From: Acidobacteriota bacterium
Lineage (GTDB): Bacteria > Acidobacteriota > Terriglobia > Bryobacterales > Bryobacteraceae
Assembly (NCBI GenBank): GCA_025354885.1
Contig: JANXLY010000056.1
Location: forward strand, 1 to 64,000
Direction of reading: 5' to 3'
DNA length: 64,000 nucleotides
Shown piece by piece: positions 42,879 to 51,464 of the stretch (its first letter is position 1; each line of letters starts with the position of its first letter). The notes beneath the pieces are model-generated. The model saw nothing but the letters and a program-made list of their open reading frames with translations, did not search any database and was not told the DNA's origin. The translations under genes were made by a program, and so were the position numbers.

Positions 42879-43376
42879 CTACTGGAGATCTTTCGGATCT
42901 ACGCCCTTGGTGTCACCGAATGTAGCAAACCGAATGTAGGCAATCAAATCCGCCAATTGCTCGCGCGTGAGTCCGCGTGATTCTGCCGGATGCTTCCAGT
43001 CAGCGTTGTCTCTGGCGGCTTTTAGTTCTGCTGCTGTCACCGTAACTTCTGTTGGGGGATTCTTAGAAAGATCGAAGTAAATCTCGCCGGACTTGATCAC
43101 CGGGATGGTACCGCTCTTGGCCGGCTTCAGTTCTTGAACATACTGGGTGCGAGTGGCAACAATTCCCATCACGACTGCGCGCGGATGCAGGCGTCCCATA
43201 GTCTTCAAATCCGGGCCGACGGCAGTGCCTTGGTCTTCGAGTTGGTGACAAGTGGTGCAGGCGTAACCGGCGGCACTCTTTAAGCCGAACAACTCTTTGC
43301 CACGCTTTGCTTGTTCTGGGGGATCTGCGGCGAATGCCGCAATGGAAAGGATAAGAATGTACGAAAGATACCGCAT
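42879..43376 (-). CDS. Secreted c-type cytochrome
   Basis: 165 residues with a signal peptide (YLSYILILSIAAFAAD). The haem motif is ACTTCHQLEDQGTAVGPDL (CxxCH at about residues 40-44), with a Met (TMGRL) downstream as possible axial ligand. The tail LTREQLADLIAYIRF is the usual C-terminal helix of class I cytochromes. A Solibacter-type insertion lies in the middle. It resembles the haem domains attached to secreted dehydrogenases or propellers. Its stop lies 4 bases from the end of the PEP-CTERM-like gene; the upstream propeller gene is about 85 bases away and may share a transcript. Confidence 0.88.
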   Translation of the reverse strand: MRYLSYILILSIAAFAADPPEQAKRGKELFGLKSAAGYACTTCHQLEDQGTAVGPDLKTMGRLHPRAVVMGIVATRTQYVQELKPAKSGTIPVIKSGEIYFDLSKNPPTEVTVTAAELKAARDNADWKHPAESRGLTREQLADLIAYIRFATFGDTKGVDPKDLQ

Positions 43377-43461
43377 ACTAGGCGACCTCTTCTCGATTCC
43401 AGATTACACCCGCTGCAGGAATTTGCAGCACTTTTCTGAATGGAATTTTCTATGTCGTCCG

Positions 43462-44412
43462 CTACGGTTGCTTCACCCAGGCCATGCCATCCGGGCCTTT
43501 GCCGGTTGGAAATCTCCTAGTCACTTCCAGAGTCTTCAGGTCGAAGACGGCGATCTCTCCTTGCCCGGCCAATGCGACATAGGCTCGTGCCCCACCTGGT
43601 TCCATGAGAATACCTTCGGGCGCTTTTCCAATCGCCACCCGCTTCAACACCTTGCGAGAGGCAACCTCGATAATCACCAGTTCATCGCCGGACAAGTCCG
43701 AGACCAGCGCAAGCCTTCCGTCTTCAGTCAGCTTGATCCGGTTCGATCGTTTCGTTCCGGCATCAAAAGTTGCCAGCACTTTCCGGGTTGCAATATCGAT
43801 GATAGACACCCCGCCATCCCGCGAATGCGCTGCCCAGAGTTGACGCCCGTCCGGAGTGAAATCCATGCCTTCCGGGCCCTTGCCCACGGGCACCACAGTC
43901 TGATTCCAATTCGGTCCATCTGGAGTCCACACCGATACGCTATCCCCGCCAATGTTAGCCGTCACCATGGTCCGGCCATCTTTCGAGAACATCACCATGT
44001 GCGTGCCTGTTTGACCCGTTCCCAGCAGCCCGTCTACCCGATTCGTAGCCGGATCGTAGCGCCCCACCAACTTGTTGGCCTCTGCGGTGAACCAAAGCTT
44101 GCCGCCTTGGATTGCCAGCCCGTGCGGTCGTTGCATGGGTGCCAGGTCGACACGATGCAACTCCTTCGCTGCTGCTAAATCGATGACGCTTAGACTGCTG
44201 CCGGGAGTTCGTGAGCCATAATTCGAAACGAATGCGAAGCGTCCATCCGCTGACACCTCCACTTCGTGTGGCCCTTCCCCTGTTGGAGTCTTGCCAGACA
44301 CTTCGCCTGACTTCGGGTCCACAAGCACCAAAGTCGCATCTTCTTTGTTCAGAACCACGAGCTTTTGTGCAAGAAGCACGCTGGAGAAAACGAGAAAAAG
44401 TGGCAATCGCAT
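43462..44412 (-). CDS. Secreted YVTN-type seven-bladed beta-propeller
   Basis: 316 residues. Signal peptide LPLFLVFSSVLLAQ, then a regular YVTN/PQQ-like propeller. Blades are marked by KLVVLNKEDATLVLVDPKSG, GPHEVEVSADGRFAFVSNYG, GRTMVTANIGGDSVSVWTPD, GRQLWAAHSRDGGVSIIDIA and ARAYVALAGQGEIAVFDLKT. The repeated GPxGMxFTPDGRxL pattern is typical. Such proteins bind ligands, metals or partner proteins; no catalytic residues are evident. The frame extends to 44505 over the tRNA gene, but the ATG at 44412 starts the signal peptide. Confidence 0.85.
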   Translation of the reverse strand: MRLPLFLVFSSVLLAQKLVVLNKEDATLVLVDPKSGEVSGKTPTGEGPHEVEVSADGRFAFVSNYGSRTPGSSLSVIDLAAAKELHRVDLAPMQRPHGLAIQGGKLWFTAEANKLVGRYDPATNRVDGLLGTGQTGTHMVMFSKDGRTMVTANIGGDSVSVWTPDGPNWNQTVVPVGKGPEGMDFTPDGRQLWAAHSRDGGVSIIDIATRKVLATFDAGTKRSNRIKLTEDGRLALVSDLSGDELVIIEVASRKVLKRVAIGKAPEGILMEPGGARAYVALAGQGEIAVFDLKTLEVTRRFPTGKGPDGMAWVKQP

Positions 44413-44459
44413 GGCCACTATCATACATCCGCTAGCCGCTGCAATCTGCGGTGATGATG

Positions 44460-44548
44460 TGGTGCCCGGGGCGGGACTTGAACCCGCACAGGGATTACTC
44501 CCCAACGGATTTTAAGTCCGGTGCGTCTGCCGATTTCGCCACCCGGGC
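44460..44548 (-). tRNA. tRNA-Leu, anticodon TAA
   Basis: 89 bases including an encoded CCA. Acceptor arms GCCCGGG/CCCGGGC pair perfectly. The anticodon loop CTTAAAA gives anticodon UAA (reads UUA). The long variable arm (TTGGGGAGTAATCCC) is that of a class II tRNA. The T-arm GCGGGTTCAAGTCCCGC is canonical. It lies between the two PEP-CTERM-like loci. Confidence 0.95.
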
Positions 44549-44625
44549 GGGCTGCTTTCCATTGTACCGGGTCTGTCCCTAGCCGGATTCTACTTAAAAA
44601 TAAACAAAAATTAATTTTTAGGGTA

Positions 44626-44663
44626 CTGGAACTAAAGCTAAAGGGACTAAGTAATTTTGTCGA
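44626..44663 (+). promoter_or_regulatory. GGRACTAA element upstream of the second PEP-CTERM-like gene
   Basis: GGAACTAA (44628) and GGGACTAA (44643) lie in tandem 15 bases apart. The second begins the 21-base block shared with 42020-42040 (19 identities). A very AT-rich stretch (44590-44620) sits immediately upstream and could be an UP-element-like promoter part. The gene starts 100 bases further. Confidence 0.6.
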
Positions 44664-44762
44664 GCTATCAACTACAAACCAATCTAAGGTCCAAATTCGG
44701 AGCAACCTCGCCAAGGGTTGCCGTAATCCGTAAGCTGTCCGAAAACATGGCAGGAGAAGAAT

Positions 44763-45509
44763 ATGAAGAAGAACATCTTAAATTTCGCGGTTTTGCTGAT
44801 TGCCTCAGCGACCCAGGCGTTGGGAACAGATTTTAGCTTCTACTCCACCTTGAGGGCCGGACAACCGGGCGCTGCAGATTGGGAAATGGGAGTGGGATCC
44901 AACTTTCTCGCAAACACCGCAACTCAAAGCTTTGGCTATGAGACTTCAGGGCAACCGTATTGGCGCGCCGGCGGGCTGTCACAAAATTTCCGGATTGGCT
45001 GGAACGCAGTCACCAATTCCGCCTATGTAACGGTGTGGAATGCCGCCAATGTCGCCACAACTGCCACGATGAGCAACCCTGGTCCGACACTTGCCGCCAA
45101 TGCCATCTGGACCCTTCCGGGATCGACAATGCTGATCTGGGCACTTGGCGATTCCAGGCCCTCCTCGATTCTGTTGAGCGGGCTCACGCTGTCCCCAAAT
45201 ACTGCACTCGTAAGCGGTGTTCTTCCGGCGAGTCTGGGCGCATCGCAAACTGGCAGTCTTGTGATCAATGCCACATCGGCACCGATTGTGATCAATCCGG
45301 CCGCTAACGGTGGGAACTGGTATCTGGATGGCAAGGTTCAATTTACTGGACTCACTACACTCGGTGGAAATGCCCAACAATTCGATTTGCAATTCCTGAT
45401 GCTCGCTTCTGGTCGAGATACGCCCGAGCCCGGTAGTTTGGCCTTACTTGGTGGTGGGTTGCTCGCTCTGGTCTTCATGAAACGGCAGCGGACGGGTAGC
45501 AAGAAGTGA
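44763..45509 (+). CDS. Secreted protein with PEP-CTERM tail, paralogue B
   Basis: 248 residues, closely similar to the product of 42090-42875 along its whole length (shared FGYETSGQ, QNFRIGWNA, TATMSNPG, APIVINPAANGGNWYLDG). A signal peptide (LNFAVLLIASATQALG) starts it. The tail TPEPGSLALLGGGLLALVFM plus KRQR is a standard PEP-CTERM signal: P-E-P, membrane helix, basic end. The stop overlaps the GTG of the Wzz-TPR gene (GTGA), so synthesis of this protein is coupled to that of the polysaccharide protein. This supports a role in the extracellular matrix. Confidence 0.88.
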   Translation: MKKNILNFAVLLIASATQALGTDFSFYSTLRAGQPGAADWEMGVGSNFLANTATQSFGYETSGQPYWRAGGLSQNFRIGWNAVTNSAYVTVWNAANVATTATMSNPGPTLAANAIWTLPGSTMLIWALGDSRPSSILLSGLTLSPNTALVSGVLPASLGASQTGSLVINATSAPIVINPAANGGNWYLDGKVQFTGLTTLGGNAQQFDLQFLMLASGRDTPEPGSLALLGGGLLALVFMKRQRTGSKK

Positions 45510-48500
45510 ACCCCGCGGCGCAGGAATGGCCGCCACAAGTTCCCGGGCTTTCGACCCTGACCGAGATCGCCGAAGCAAGAGACCTCAAATGGTTCTTCAT
45601 TCGGTATTGGAAGTGGATCGCATTGAGCGGCGCACTGGCGGCAACGCTGGGCGTGGGATGGGTGCACTTTTTTCCTCCTCAATTTGTGTCGCAGGCGACG
45701 GTCCGGTTCTTGCCTCCTCAAGTGGCGGGACGATTTGTAAATCCAAATTTTTCGATGGAAGTCGGACAACGCCTCTTTGCCCTTTCGCAATTGCTGGGCA
45801 GCCGTTTGACTGCGGCAAAGCTGATTGAATCTTTCGCGCTGTATCCCGAACGGCGCCGCTTTCAAACCGTCGAAGATCTCACAGCAAAGTTCATTGAAGA
45901 CTTGCATGTGACCCGGACTGGTAGCGCGGGCGACGACCCCAAGGCTGTGCCAACTCTCGCCATCTCCTTTGCCTATCCGGACGCCGAGAAAGCGCAACGC
46001 GTTGTTCAAAAACTGGTCGAGCAAATCTATGAAGAAAACCGCAAGTACCGTGGCGACCAGTCGCTCGGCACTACCGAATTCCTCACCGACCAACTGACTG
46101 CTGCTGAAGAACGCGTTCTCGAAACAGAGCAACGGCTGGGAGAGATCCAGGATGCGATTGGCCTCACCGTGTCACAAACGCGCCTCGGGCAATCCACCTC
46201 ACGGAGCTATGTGATTGACTCGCGGTTGCGGGACTTGCGCCATGATCGTCGCCAACAGGAAGAGCGGAAGGCAACCAAGCGCGCAGAGTGGGAACAGTTG
46301 GAACTGGTCCACCGAAGAATCGAAACACGGCCTCTGGAATTCTACATTCCCGAACTCGAAGGGATGCAAAGCTTTTGGACGCTCAAGGAGCGCGTCACAG
46401 CGTCAAAGAGCCGCCTCGAAAGGCTGAAGGAGCGCTACCGGGAGGGCTTCCCCGATGTGGTGTCGGCGGAGAATGACGTGCGGGAAATGGAGCAGACGAC
46501 GGAGCGCTTTCAAAAAGAACGGGCGACGCGCCTGAAGAATCGCGATCTCGAAGTGAATGCCGGCCGGATTGCCCTGGCCAAACTGGAACTGCAGGCAATC
46601 GACAAAGAGTCTGGCGAACAGATTCGTGAAGAAGGCGAACTGCGGGCCGAAGCGCAGAAACTGCGCGAGCAGCAGGGCGCGCCCGCCGGGCAGGAAGTAG
46701 AACTTCTCGTCGCCAAACGTGAATATGAAAGTGCCAAAGAGCACCATGAGGAACTTGTGAAAAAGCATGAAGAATCAAAAACGGCGTCAGAGATGGAACG
46801 ACGCGGCCAGGGTGAAAGTGTTGAGATGCTCGAGCCCGCTTCTCTGCCGACACGTGCTCTCTCGCCCACCTGGTGGATGCGCATCCTGCTGGCCGCTTTC
46901 CTGGGGCTTGGTGCCGGAATTGTGGCGTGCCTTGCGATCGTCCTACGGGCACCCAAAGTGCTGCACGGCGGGCATCTCGAGAACTGGGCTGGCCTTGAAG
47001 TGTTGGCCAGTTTTGTAACAGAAGAGGGCAAAAAGAAATCGAAAGCGGGCCTTCGGGCCAAGGCTGCTACTGCAGTTGCCTTAACCCTGATGCTCCTCGC
47101 TTCGAGCTGCTCAGAAGTGTTTGCCGCTCCCGCAGAACTTTGTGCAAAAGGTGAGATCGCCGAGCGCGAGGGCAAATTCTCTGCCGCCATGCTCTACTTC
47201 CGACGCGCCATCCAAAAGGACGCCAAGTACGCGCCAGCCTATGCGGCGATTGCCCGTATCGACCTGCAACTGGGCGAACTGCTTGCAGCGCGCGAAGCCC
47301 TCGCAAGAGCCGTGGAGCTATCCCCTACAGAAGAGCGTCTGGTGAAGCAACTCGCCGATACCAGCTACCAGATCTACTTTTCTGATCCAGGCCGCCCCAC
47401 AGTACTGCTGCGCGAGGTCGAATCCCTTGGCGACAAGCTGCGCGGTCGCTGGCCCGCACACCCGGATGGCTACCGCATTCTGGCGCAGGTTCTGATGGAG
47501 CGGCACCGTACAGAAGAAGCAATCCTGCTGCTCGAAGATGCGAGCAAAAAGGTAAAGAACAACGAAAGTCTGCGGGCCCAAATGGCGGCAGCCATGTACC
47601 GTGTCGGCAAGCTCGAAGAGTCTCAGCTTGTGCTGGAAAACCTCATCGAGAATAGCCCCGCCTATCTCGACGCTTACGATATCTTGTACCTGCAGTGGAT
47701 GCAAAGAAAGCAGAGCAGCCACGCTAGAGAAGTCCTGGTCACGAAATGGGAGCACACACAGGAAATTGAATCCGCGCTGCAATTAGCCGCTCACGACGAT
47801 GCGCATGGTCAGCGCGATCTTGCTCGAAAATCCCTCGATCTGCTGACGGATAGAGCCAGCCAAAAAGTTCTTGGCATGGCGAGGATCGGAGACTTCTGGT
47901 TGCAACGTGCGGAATGGGACCTTGCTCGCGCAGCTTATGAGAAGGGTCAATTGATCGAGAAGGGCAAGCGTGCCGACTACATCGGCAGAATTGCCGAATG
48001 GCATCTGGCCCAGGGCCAAAAAGTAGCAGCGCGCACTCTTGTTGAAGCCGAGTTCTCAAAAGACTCCAGCAATATCCTGCTCGAAGCTTACCTCGCGGCG
48101 GTACGGCTCGGAGAGGTTCCTGTCGAACGCCGCACTGAAGAGCGCAAACGCCTGGAGGCGATTCTGCAGCGAATGCCCGATTCGCCCTTCGTGCGCTATC
48201 ACCTCGGGCGCGCTTATCTGCTCGAGAAAAACTGGCAGCCTGCCGCAGAACAATTTGAGCGATCCGTCAAGCTCGATGCAAATTATGCTGCCGGTTGGCT
48301 GGCATTGGCTGAGCTCGAACTCGTGCGCGGCAATGTTGCCGTGGCCGAGCAGCGTGCCGAGACGGTCTTGCAAATGAATCCGCGTAACTCCCGCGCCATG
48401 ATGGTTCGCGCCAGCGCTCAATCCCGTCGTGGCAAAACGGCTGAAGCAAAGACTTCGTTTGAAGACGTGTTGAAAGCTGAGCCCGAAAACAATGATGCCC

Positions 48501-49276
48501 GCTTCTGGCTTGCCGTCGCACAAGCGGAGCAGGGTCGCTGGGCAGAAGCAGCGAAACTGTTTGAAGAAGGCCGCACAAAAGAGTCCTCGAATCCACGCTG
48601 GGTATTGGCGCAAGTGGCCCTCTTGACTCGCGATGGCAAAGAGGCAGAGGCCCGCAAGAGTCTCGAACACGAACTCGAGCGTCAAGGCCCCAAGCAGGAA
48701 TTGCTCAGCCGTTTCGCCGAGTTGCAGATTCAGATGAAAGATGGAGCCGGAGCCGCCAAAACCTATGATCGGCTGATTACGATGGCCGGCAATAATCTGA
48801 ACTATCGATTAGGCAGGGCCGGCGCTGCTGCCCTCGCAGGAGATCGCGAAGCCGCTTTGCGCTACTACTCGGAACTGCAACGGGACCATGCCGCAGATCC
48901 CCGTGTATGGTTGCAGCCGGCCGCACTTCTCGGAGAAATGGGGAGAGATGCAGCGGCAAGGCATGCTTACGAAGAAGTGTTGAAGCGCGATTCAGAAAAC
49001 GCGATCGCACTCAATAATCTCGCCTGGCTTCTGCTCCGCCGAGGTGAGGAACCACGCCATGCTCTCGAATATGTGCAGCGCGCAAAGCGCTCTGCCAGGC
49101 AGTCTCCCGAAGTAGACGGTACTCTCGCTGAGGCATATCTAAAGCTCGACATGAACCGCAATGCCGTCGCTGTCTATCAGGAGATGCTGAGCTATCTGCC
49201 TGCCGCAGACAAACCAAGAGTCGAGAAACTTCTTGAGGGAGCACGTCGGCGCGGCAGGAAGGAAGGCAATTCATGA
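45506..49276 (+). CDS. Wzz/PCP-type chain-length protein fused to a large TPR domain
   Basis: 1256 residues, GTG start overlapping the previous stop. Residues 1-480 form a polysaccharide co-polymerase: first membrane helix WKWIALSGALAATLGVGWVH (about 35-55), Wzz domain, long coiled coil (about 190-440), the Pro-rich stretch LEPASLPTRALSPTWW and the second helix (about 457-478). A short cytoplasmic linker leads to a third helix ATAVALTLMLLASSCSEVFA (about 522-542). Then about 700 residues of TPR repeats follow (GEIAEREGKFSAAMLYFRRA, YLDAYDILYLQWMQRKQSS, VRYHLGRAYLLEKNWQPAAE, AIALNNLAWLLLRRGEEPRH). The topology puts the TPR part in the periplasm. TPR proteins normally encoded separately in exopolysaccharide clusters seem fused here. 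Confidence 0.88.
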   Translation: MNPAAQEWPPQVPGLSTLTEIAEARDLKWFFIRYWKWIALSGALAATLGVGWVHFFPPQFVSQATVRFLPPQVAGRFVNPNFSMEVGQRLFALSQLLGSRLTAAKLIESFALYPERRRFQTVEDLTAKFIEDLHVTRTGSAGDDPKAVPTLAISFAYPDAEKAQRVVQKLVEQIYEENRKYRGDQSLGTTEFLTDQLTAAEERVLETEQRLGEIQDAIGLTVSQTRLGQSTSRSYVIDSRLRDLRHDRRQQEERKATKRAEWEQLELVHRRIETRPLEFYIPELEGMQSFWTLKERVTASKSRLERLKERYREGFPDVVSAENDVREMEQTTERFQKERATRLKNRDLEVNAGRIALAKLELQAIDKESGEQIREEGELRAEAQKLREQQGAPAGQEVELLVAKREYESAKEHHEELVKKHEESKTASEMERRGQGESVEMLEPASLPTRALSPTWWMRILLAAFLGLGAGIVACLAIVLRAPKVLHGGHLENWAGLEVLASFVTEEGKKKSKAGLRAKAATAVALTLMLLASSCSEVFAAPAELCAKGEIAEREGKFSAAMLYFRRAIQKDAKYAPAYAAIARIDLQLGELLAAREALARAVELSPTEERLVKQLADTSYQIYFSDPGRPTVLLREVESLGDKLRGRWPAHPDGYRILAQVLMERHRTEEAILLLEDASKKVKNNESLRAQMAAAMYRVGKLEESQLVLENLIENSPAYLDAYDILYLQWMQRKQSSHAREVLVTKWEHTQEIESALQLAAHDDAHGQRDLARKSLDLLTDRASQKVLGMARIGDFWLQRAEWDLARAAYEKGQLIEKGKRADYIGRIAEWHLAQGQKVAARTLVEAEFSKDSSNILLEAYLAAVRLGEVPVERRTEERKRLEAILQRMPDSPFVRYHLGRAYLLEKNWQPAAEQFERSVKLDANYAAGWLALAELELVRGNVAVAEQRAETVLQMNPRNSRAMMVRASAQSRRGKTAEAKTSFEDVLKAEPENNDARFWLAVAQAEQGRWAEAAKLFEEGRTKESSNPRWVLAQVALLTRDGKEAEARKSLEHELERQGPKQELLSRFAELQIQMKDGAGAAKTYDRLITMAGNNLNYRLGRAGAAALAGDREAALRYYSELQRDHAADPRVWLQPAALLGEMGRDAAARHAYEEVLKRDSENAIALNNLAWLLLRRGEEPRHALEYVQRAKRSARQSPEVDGTLAEAYLKLDMNRNAVAVYQEMLSYLPAADKPRVEKLLEGARRRGRKEGNS

Positions 49277-50112
49277 TTTCTCGAATTGGCGACGAAGTCG
49301 GCATTCCTGCTCCCGAAGGCTTGGCCGCCCTCGGAACTGCATGGCAGGACCATACGGAACAGACGGCTACAAAGAATCAGAACGAAGACTTCGAAGAACT
49401 TCGGGCTGAAAGCTGCGCCAGAAAACCTCGCGTTCTCGACATGCATTTTGTGCCGCAGATGAAGCTGGCAGATGCGGCAGCGGTGTTTCCCTGTCTCGAT
49501 CCAAAGTACCCTGTCGCCTGGAAGCAGCAAGTGCGCCAGATGCGAAATCGCCTCACCCGCTTTGACGAAGAAGTACAGCAGCGCGAGAATCGCGGCGTTC
49601 AGGTCATCTCAATCGTCAGTGTGAATGGCCAACGGCCGCGCAAGGGCCTGGCTGCAAATCTGGGCTTTGCCCTGGCAGCCATGGAAGCTACAAAGGTTCT
49701 GGTCATTGATGCAAAAATCAGTCGACCCGACCTCGATCGTCTCCTGGGCCTCAGCGATGCGCGAGGATTGTGCGACGCCACTCGTGCCCAACGCGAAGAT
49801 CTTCCCGATTGCTTTCGCCGCATCTCGGGCACACAACTCTATCTCATGCCGCTCGGCAAGACCGAAAGATATGACACGGATGCCATGGATCTAAGAGGTA
49901 TGCAGCGCCTGCTCGAAGGCTTGCGCAAGCAATTTGACTGGATCATTATTGACGGGCCGGGCTTTGATACTCCAGCCGATGCAATGGCAGTCACGCTTTG
50001 CGCCGATGGCACTGTCTATATCGTCGAACAAGGCGTAGACCGCTTCTCCGACCTGCGTCTTGCCTTTCAGCAGACTCAGGGCCGATATATGATCGGCGCA
50101 GTAATGATGTAG
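49273..50112 (+). CDS. BY-kinase/CpsD-like ATPase with degenerate P-loop
   Basis: 279 residues, start overlapping the Wzz-TPR stop (ATGA). The ATPase part starts at about residue 112: ISIVSVNGQRPRKGLAANLG occupies the Walker A position but has no G-K-S/T. VLVIDAKISRPDLDRLLGLS (Walker A-prime) and FDWIIIDGPGFDTPADAM (Walker B) are well preserved. The C-terminus lacks the Tyr cluster of autophosphorylating kinases. CpsD/Wzc-type partners normally follow chain-length genes, which supports the assignment. It probably does not hydrolyse ATP and may act as a structural or regulatory partner of the Wzz part. Confidence 0.85.
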   Translation: MISRIGDEVGIPAPEGLAALGTAWQDHTEQTATKNQNEDFEELRAESCARKPRVLDMHFVPQMKLADAAAVFPCLDPKYPVAWKQQVRQMRNRLTRFDEEVQQRENRGVQVISIVSVNGQRPRKGLAANLGFALAAMEATKVLVIDAKISRPDLDRLLGLSDARGLCDATRAQREDLPDCFRRISGTQLYLMPLGKTERYDTDAMDLRGMQRLLEGLRKQFDWIIIDGPGFDTPADAMAVTLCADGTVYIVEQGVDRFSDLRLAFQQTQGRYMIGAVMM

Positions 50113-50118
50113 CTTCGG

Positions 50119-51318
50119 CTATGCCGATTCCGTTGTGGAACGCAGGAACGGCTGCGAGAAGAATTCCAGAAAGCGCGGCTTGTTCCGCGGCATATCGATG
50201 CGGCTGTCCACCATAATTTCTGCCAGCTTCTTATAGCTCTTGCCCAGTGTGGAATCCATCTTGATCAGCGCGCCATTTTCCATCGAACAATTGGCCGTCT
50301 CATAATCGTTGAGGATGGTCATCTCTACCGGCACTCCAACCAGCTTGGAGATCCGCTCTGCCGTCATCACATGACGGGGGAGAAAACGGTTGACGATCAG
50401 CCGCATTTGCTTATCCAGACCGGCACGCCGAAGGCGTTCTAGCTTACGTAGCAGCAGGTGTTGGCAGGCGAGTTCCTGAGTACATACGATGTAAACCCGC
50501 TTCGATTCGAGCAGGGCATCGACAGTTGTGGAATCGAGATGGCCCGAAAGATCAAGACACGTCAAATCGTAAGCGCGGCGGAAAAAATGAATCAATTTGG
50601 TCGCTCGCGTGGAATCCATAAGCGAGGCCCCATCCAGGTCGGCCGGAAGTACGTCCAGATCGCCAACCTGAGAGCGCAGCTTCGACCACATCTCAACATC
50701 CATTTCGTCAACATTGATCAGAGCATCGCGGAGAGTACGTTCGGTTCTCAGTTTGAACAGGAATGACAAGACACCAGCATTGCGATCAAAGTCCGCCAGA
50801 AGCGTGCGTTTCGATGCCAGACGAGAGGCCGCAAAAGCAGCATTCGCCGCGATCGTAGAAGCCCCGGAGCCAGGTTTTGCCGGGAGAAAAGAGACGATGT
50901 CGCCTCCACTCGGTGGCGCAGTTGGTCGCAGGGAGAGTTTCTCTGCCTGCACTTTCAGGGTTGCCTCGATGTCACTCCGATCCGATGAGGTTGTCACATA
51001 ATCGCGAACCCCGGCACGGAGCAACGTTGATAGCACCGAGATATTCTCTTCGCAAAGAGCCAGGATCTCAGTGTTCGGAGCATGTTCCTGTACCAAAGCT
51101 ACGATGCGAAGCGCCCGTGGCATTTCCATAAAGTCGACTATCAGCAAATCAGGAGCGCTCAGTCGAAGCATCCGCAACAAAGCGGCCTCATCCGGGTATT
51201 CCTTGATCCATTCGCTGAGTTCAAAGGCGCAGGATCCGAAAATTGCCTCACGCAGCAGGGTGTGTTGTCCTTCTCTGGGGGCGATCAATACGCAATTCAA
51301 CTTTTGGACATTCATCAT
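50119..51318 (-). CDS. CpaE/TadZ-like MinD-family ATPase, second copy
   Basis: 399 residues. The N-terminal receiver-like domain is LNCVLIAPREGQHTLLREAI and DLLIVDFMEMPRAL. The ATPase domain has FLPAKPGSGASTIAANAAFA (deviant P-loop; Ala replaces the Lys), RTLLADFDRNAGVLSFLFKL and YDLTCLDLSGHLDSTTVDAL. It is clearly paralogous to 27065-28258, sharing the FDxNxGxxxFLxKL stretch and the domain order. It is convergent to the BY-kinase-like gene, ending 6 bases from it. A polar positioning role is known for the family; what it positions here is unknown. Confidence 0.88.
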   Translation of the reverse strand: MMNVQKLNCVLIAPREGQHTLLREAIFGSCAFELSEWIKEYPDEAALLRMLRLSAPDLLIVDFMEMPRALRIVALVQEHAPNTEILALCEENISVLSTLLRAGVRDYVTTSSDRSDIEATLKVQAEKLSLRPTAPPSGGDIVSFLPAKPGSGASTIAANAAFAASRLASKRTLLADFDRNAGVLSFLFKLRTERTLRDALINVDEMDVEMWSKLRSQVGDLDVLPADLDGASLMDSTRATKLIHFFRRAYDLTCLDLSGHLDSTTVDALLESKRVYIVCTQELACQHLLLRKLERLRRAGLDKQMRLIVNRFLPRHVMTAERISKLVGVPVEMTILNDYETANCSMENGALIKMDSTLGKSYKKLAEIMVDSRIDMPRNKPRFLEFFSQPFLRSTTESA

Positions 51319-51410
51319 TATTTCCTCGTTCGTCTAGAGATTCACTGAAGCCTTCCGCTCCTCGACTCTTTGAAGGTACGACCCGGAGAAAACTATTCCA
51401 ATCACTCGTT

Positions 51411-51440
51411 GGGACTACTCGGCCTATGACCTAGGACTAA
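51411..51440. promoter_or_regulatory. GGRACTAA-like pair between the CpaE-like and TfoX-C genes
   Basis: GGGACTAC (51411-51418) and AGGACTAA (51433-51440, within CCTAGGACTAAACTGG) are spaced 22 bases. They resemble the paired elements at 42009 and 44626. AAACT-GGCGGG-AGTTT (51438-51453) follows as a small inverted repeat. The site could serve either divergent gene. Confidence 0.4.
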
Positions 51441-51464
51441 ACTGGCGGGAGTTTACTTAGTACT

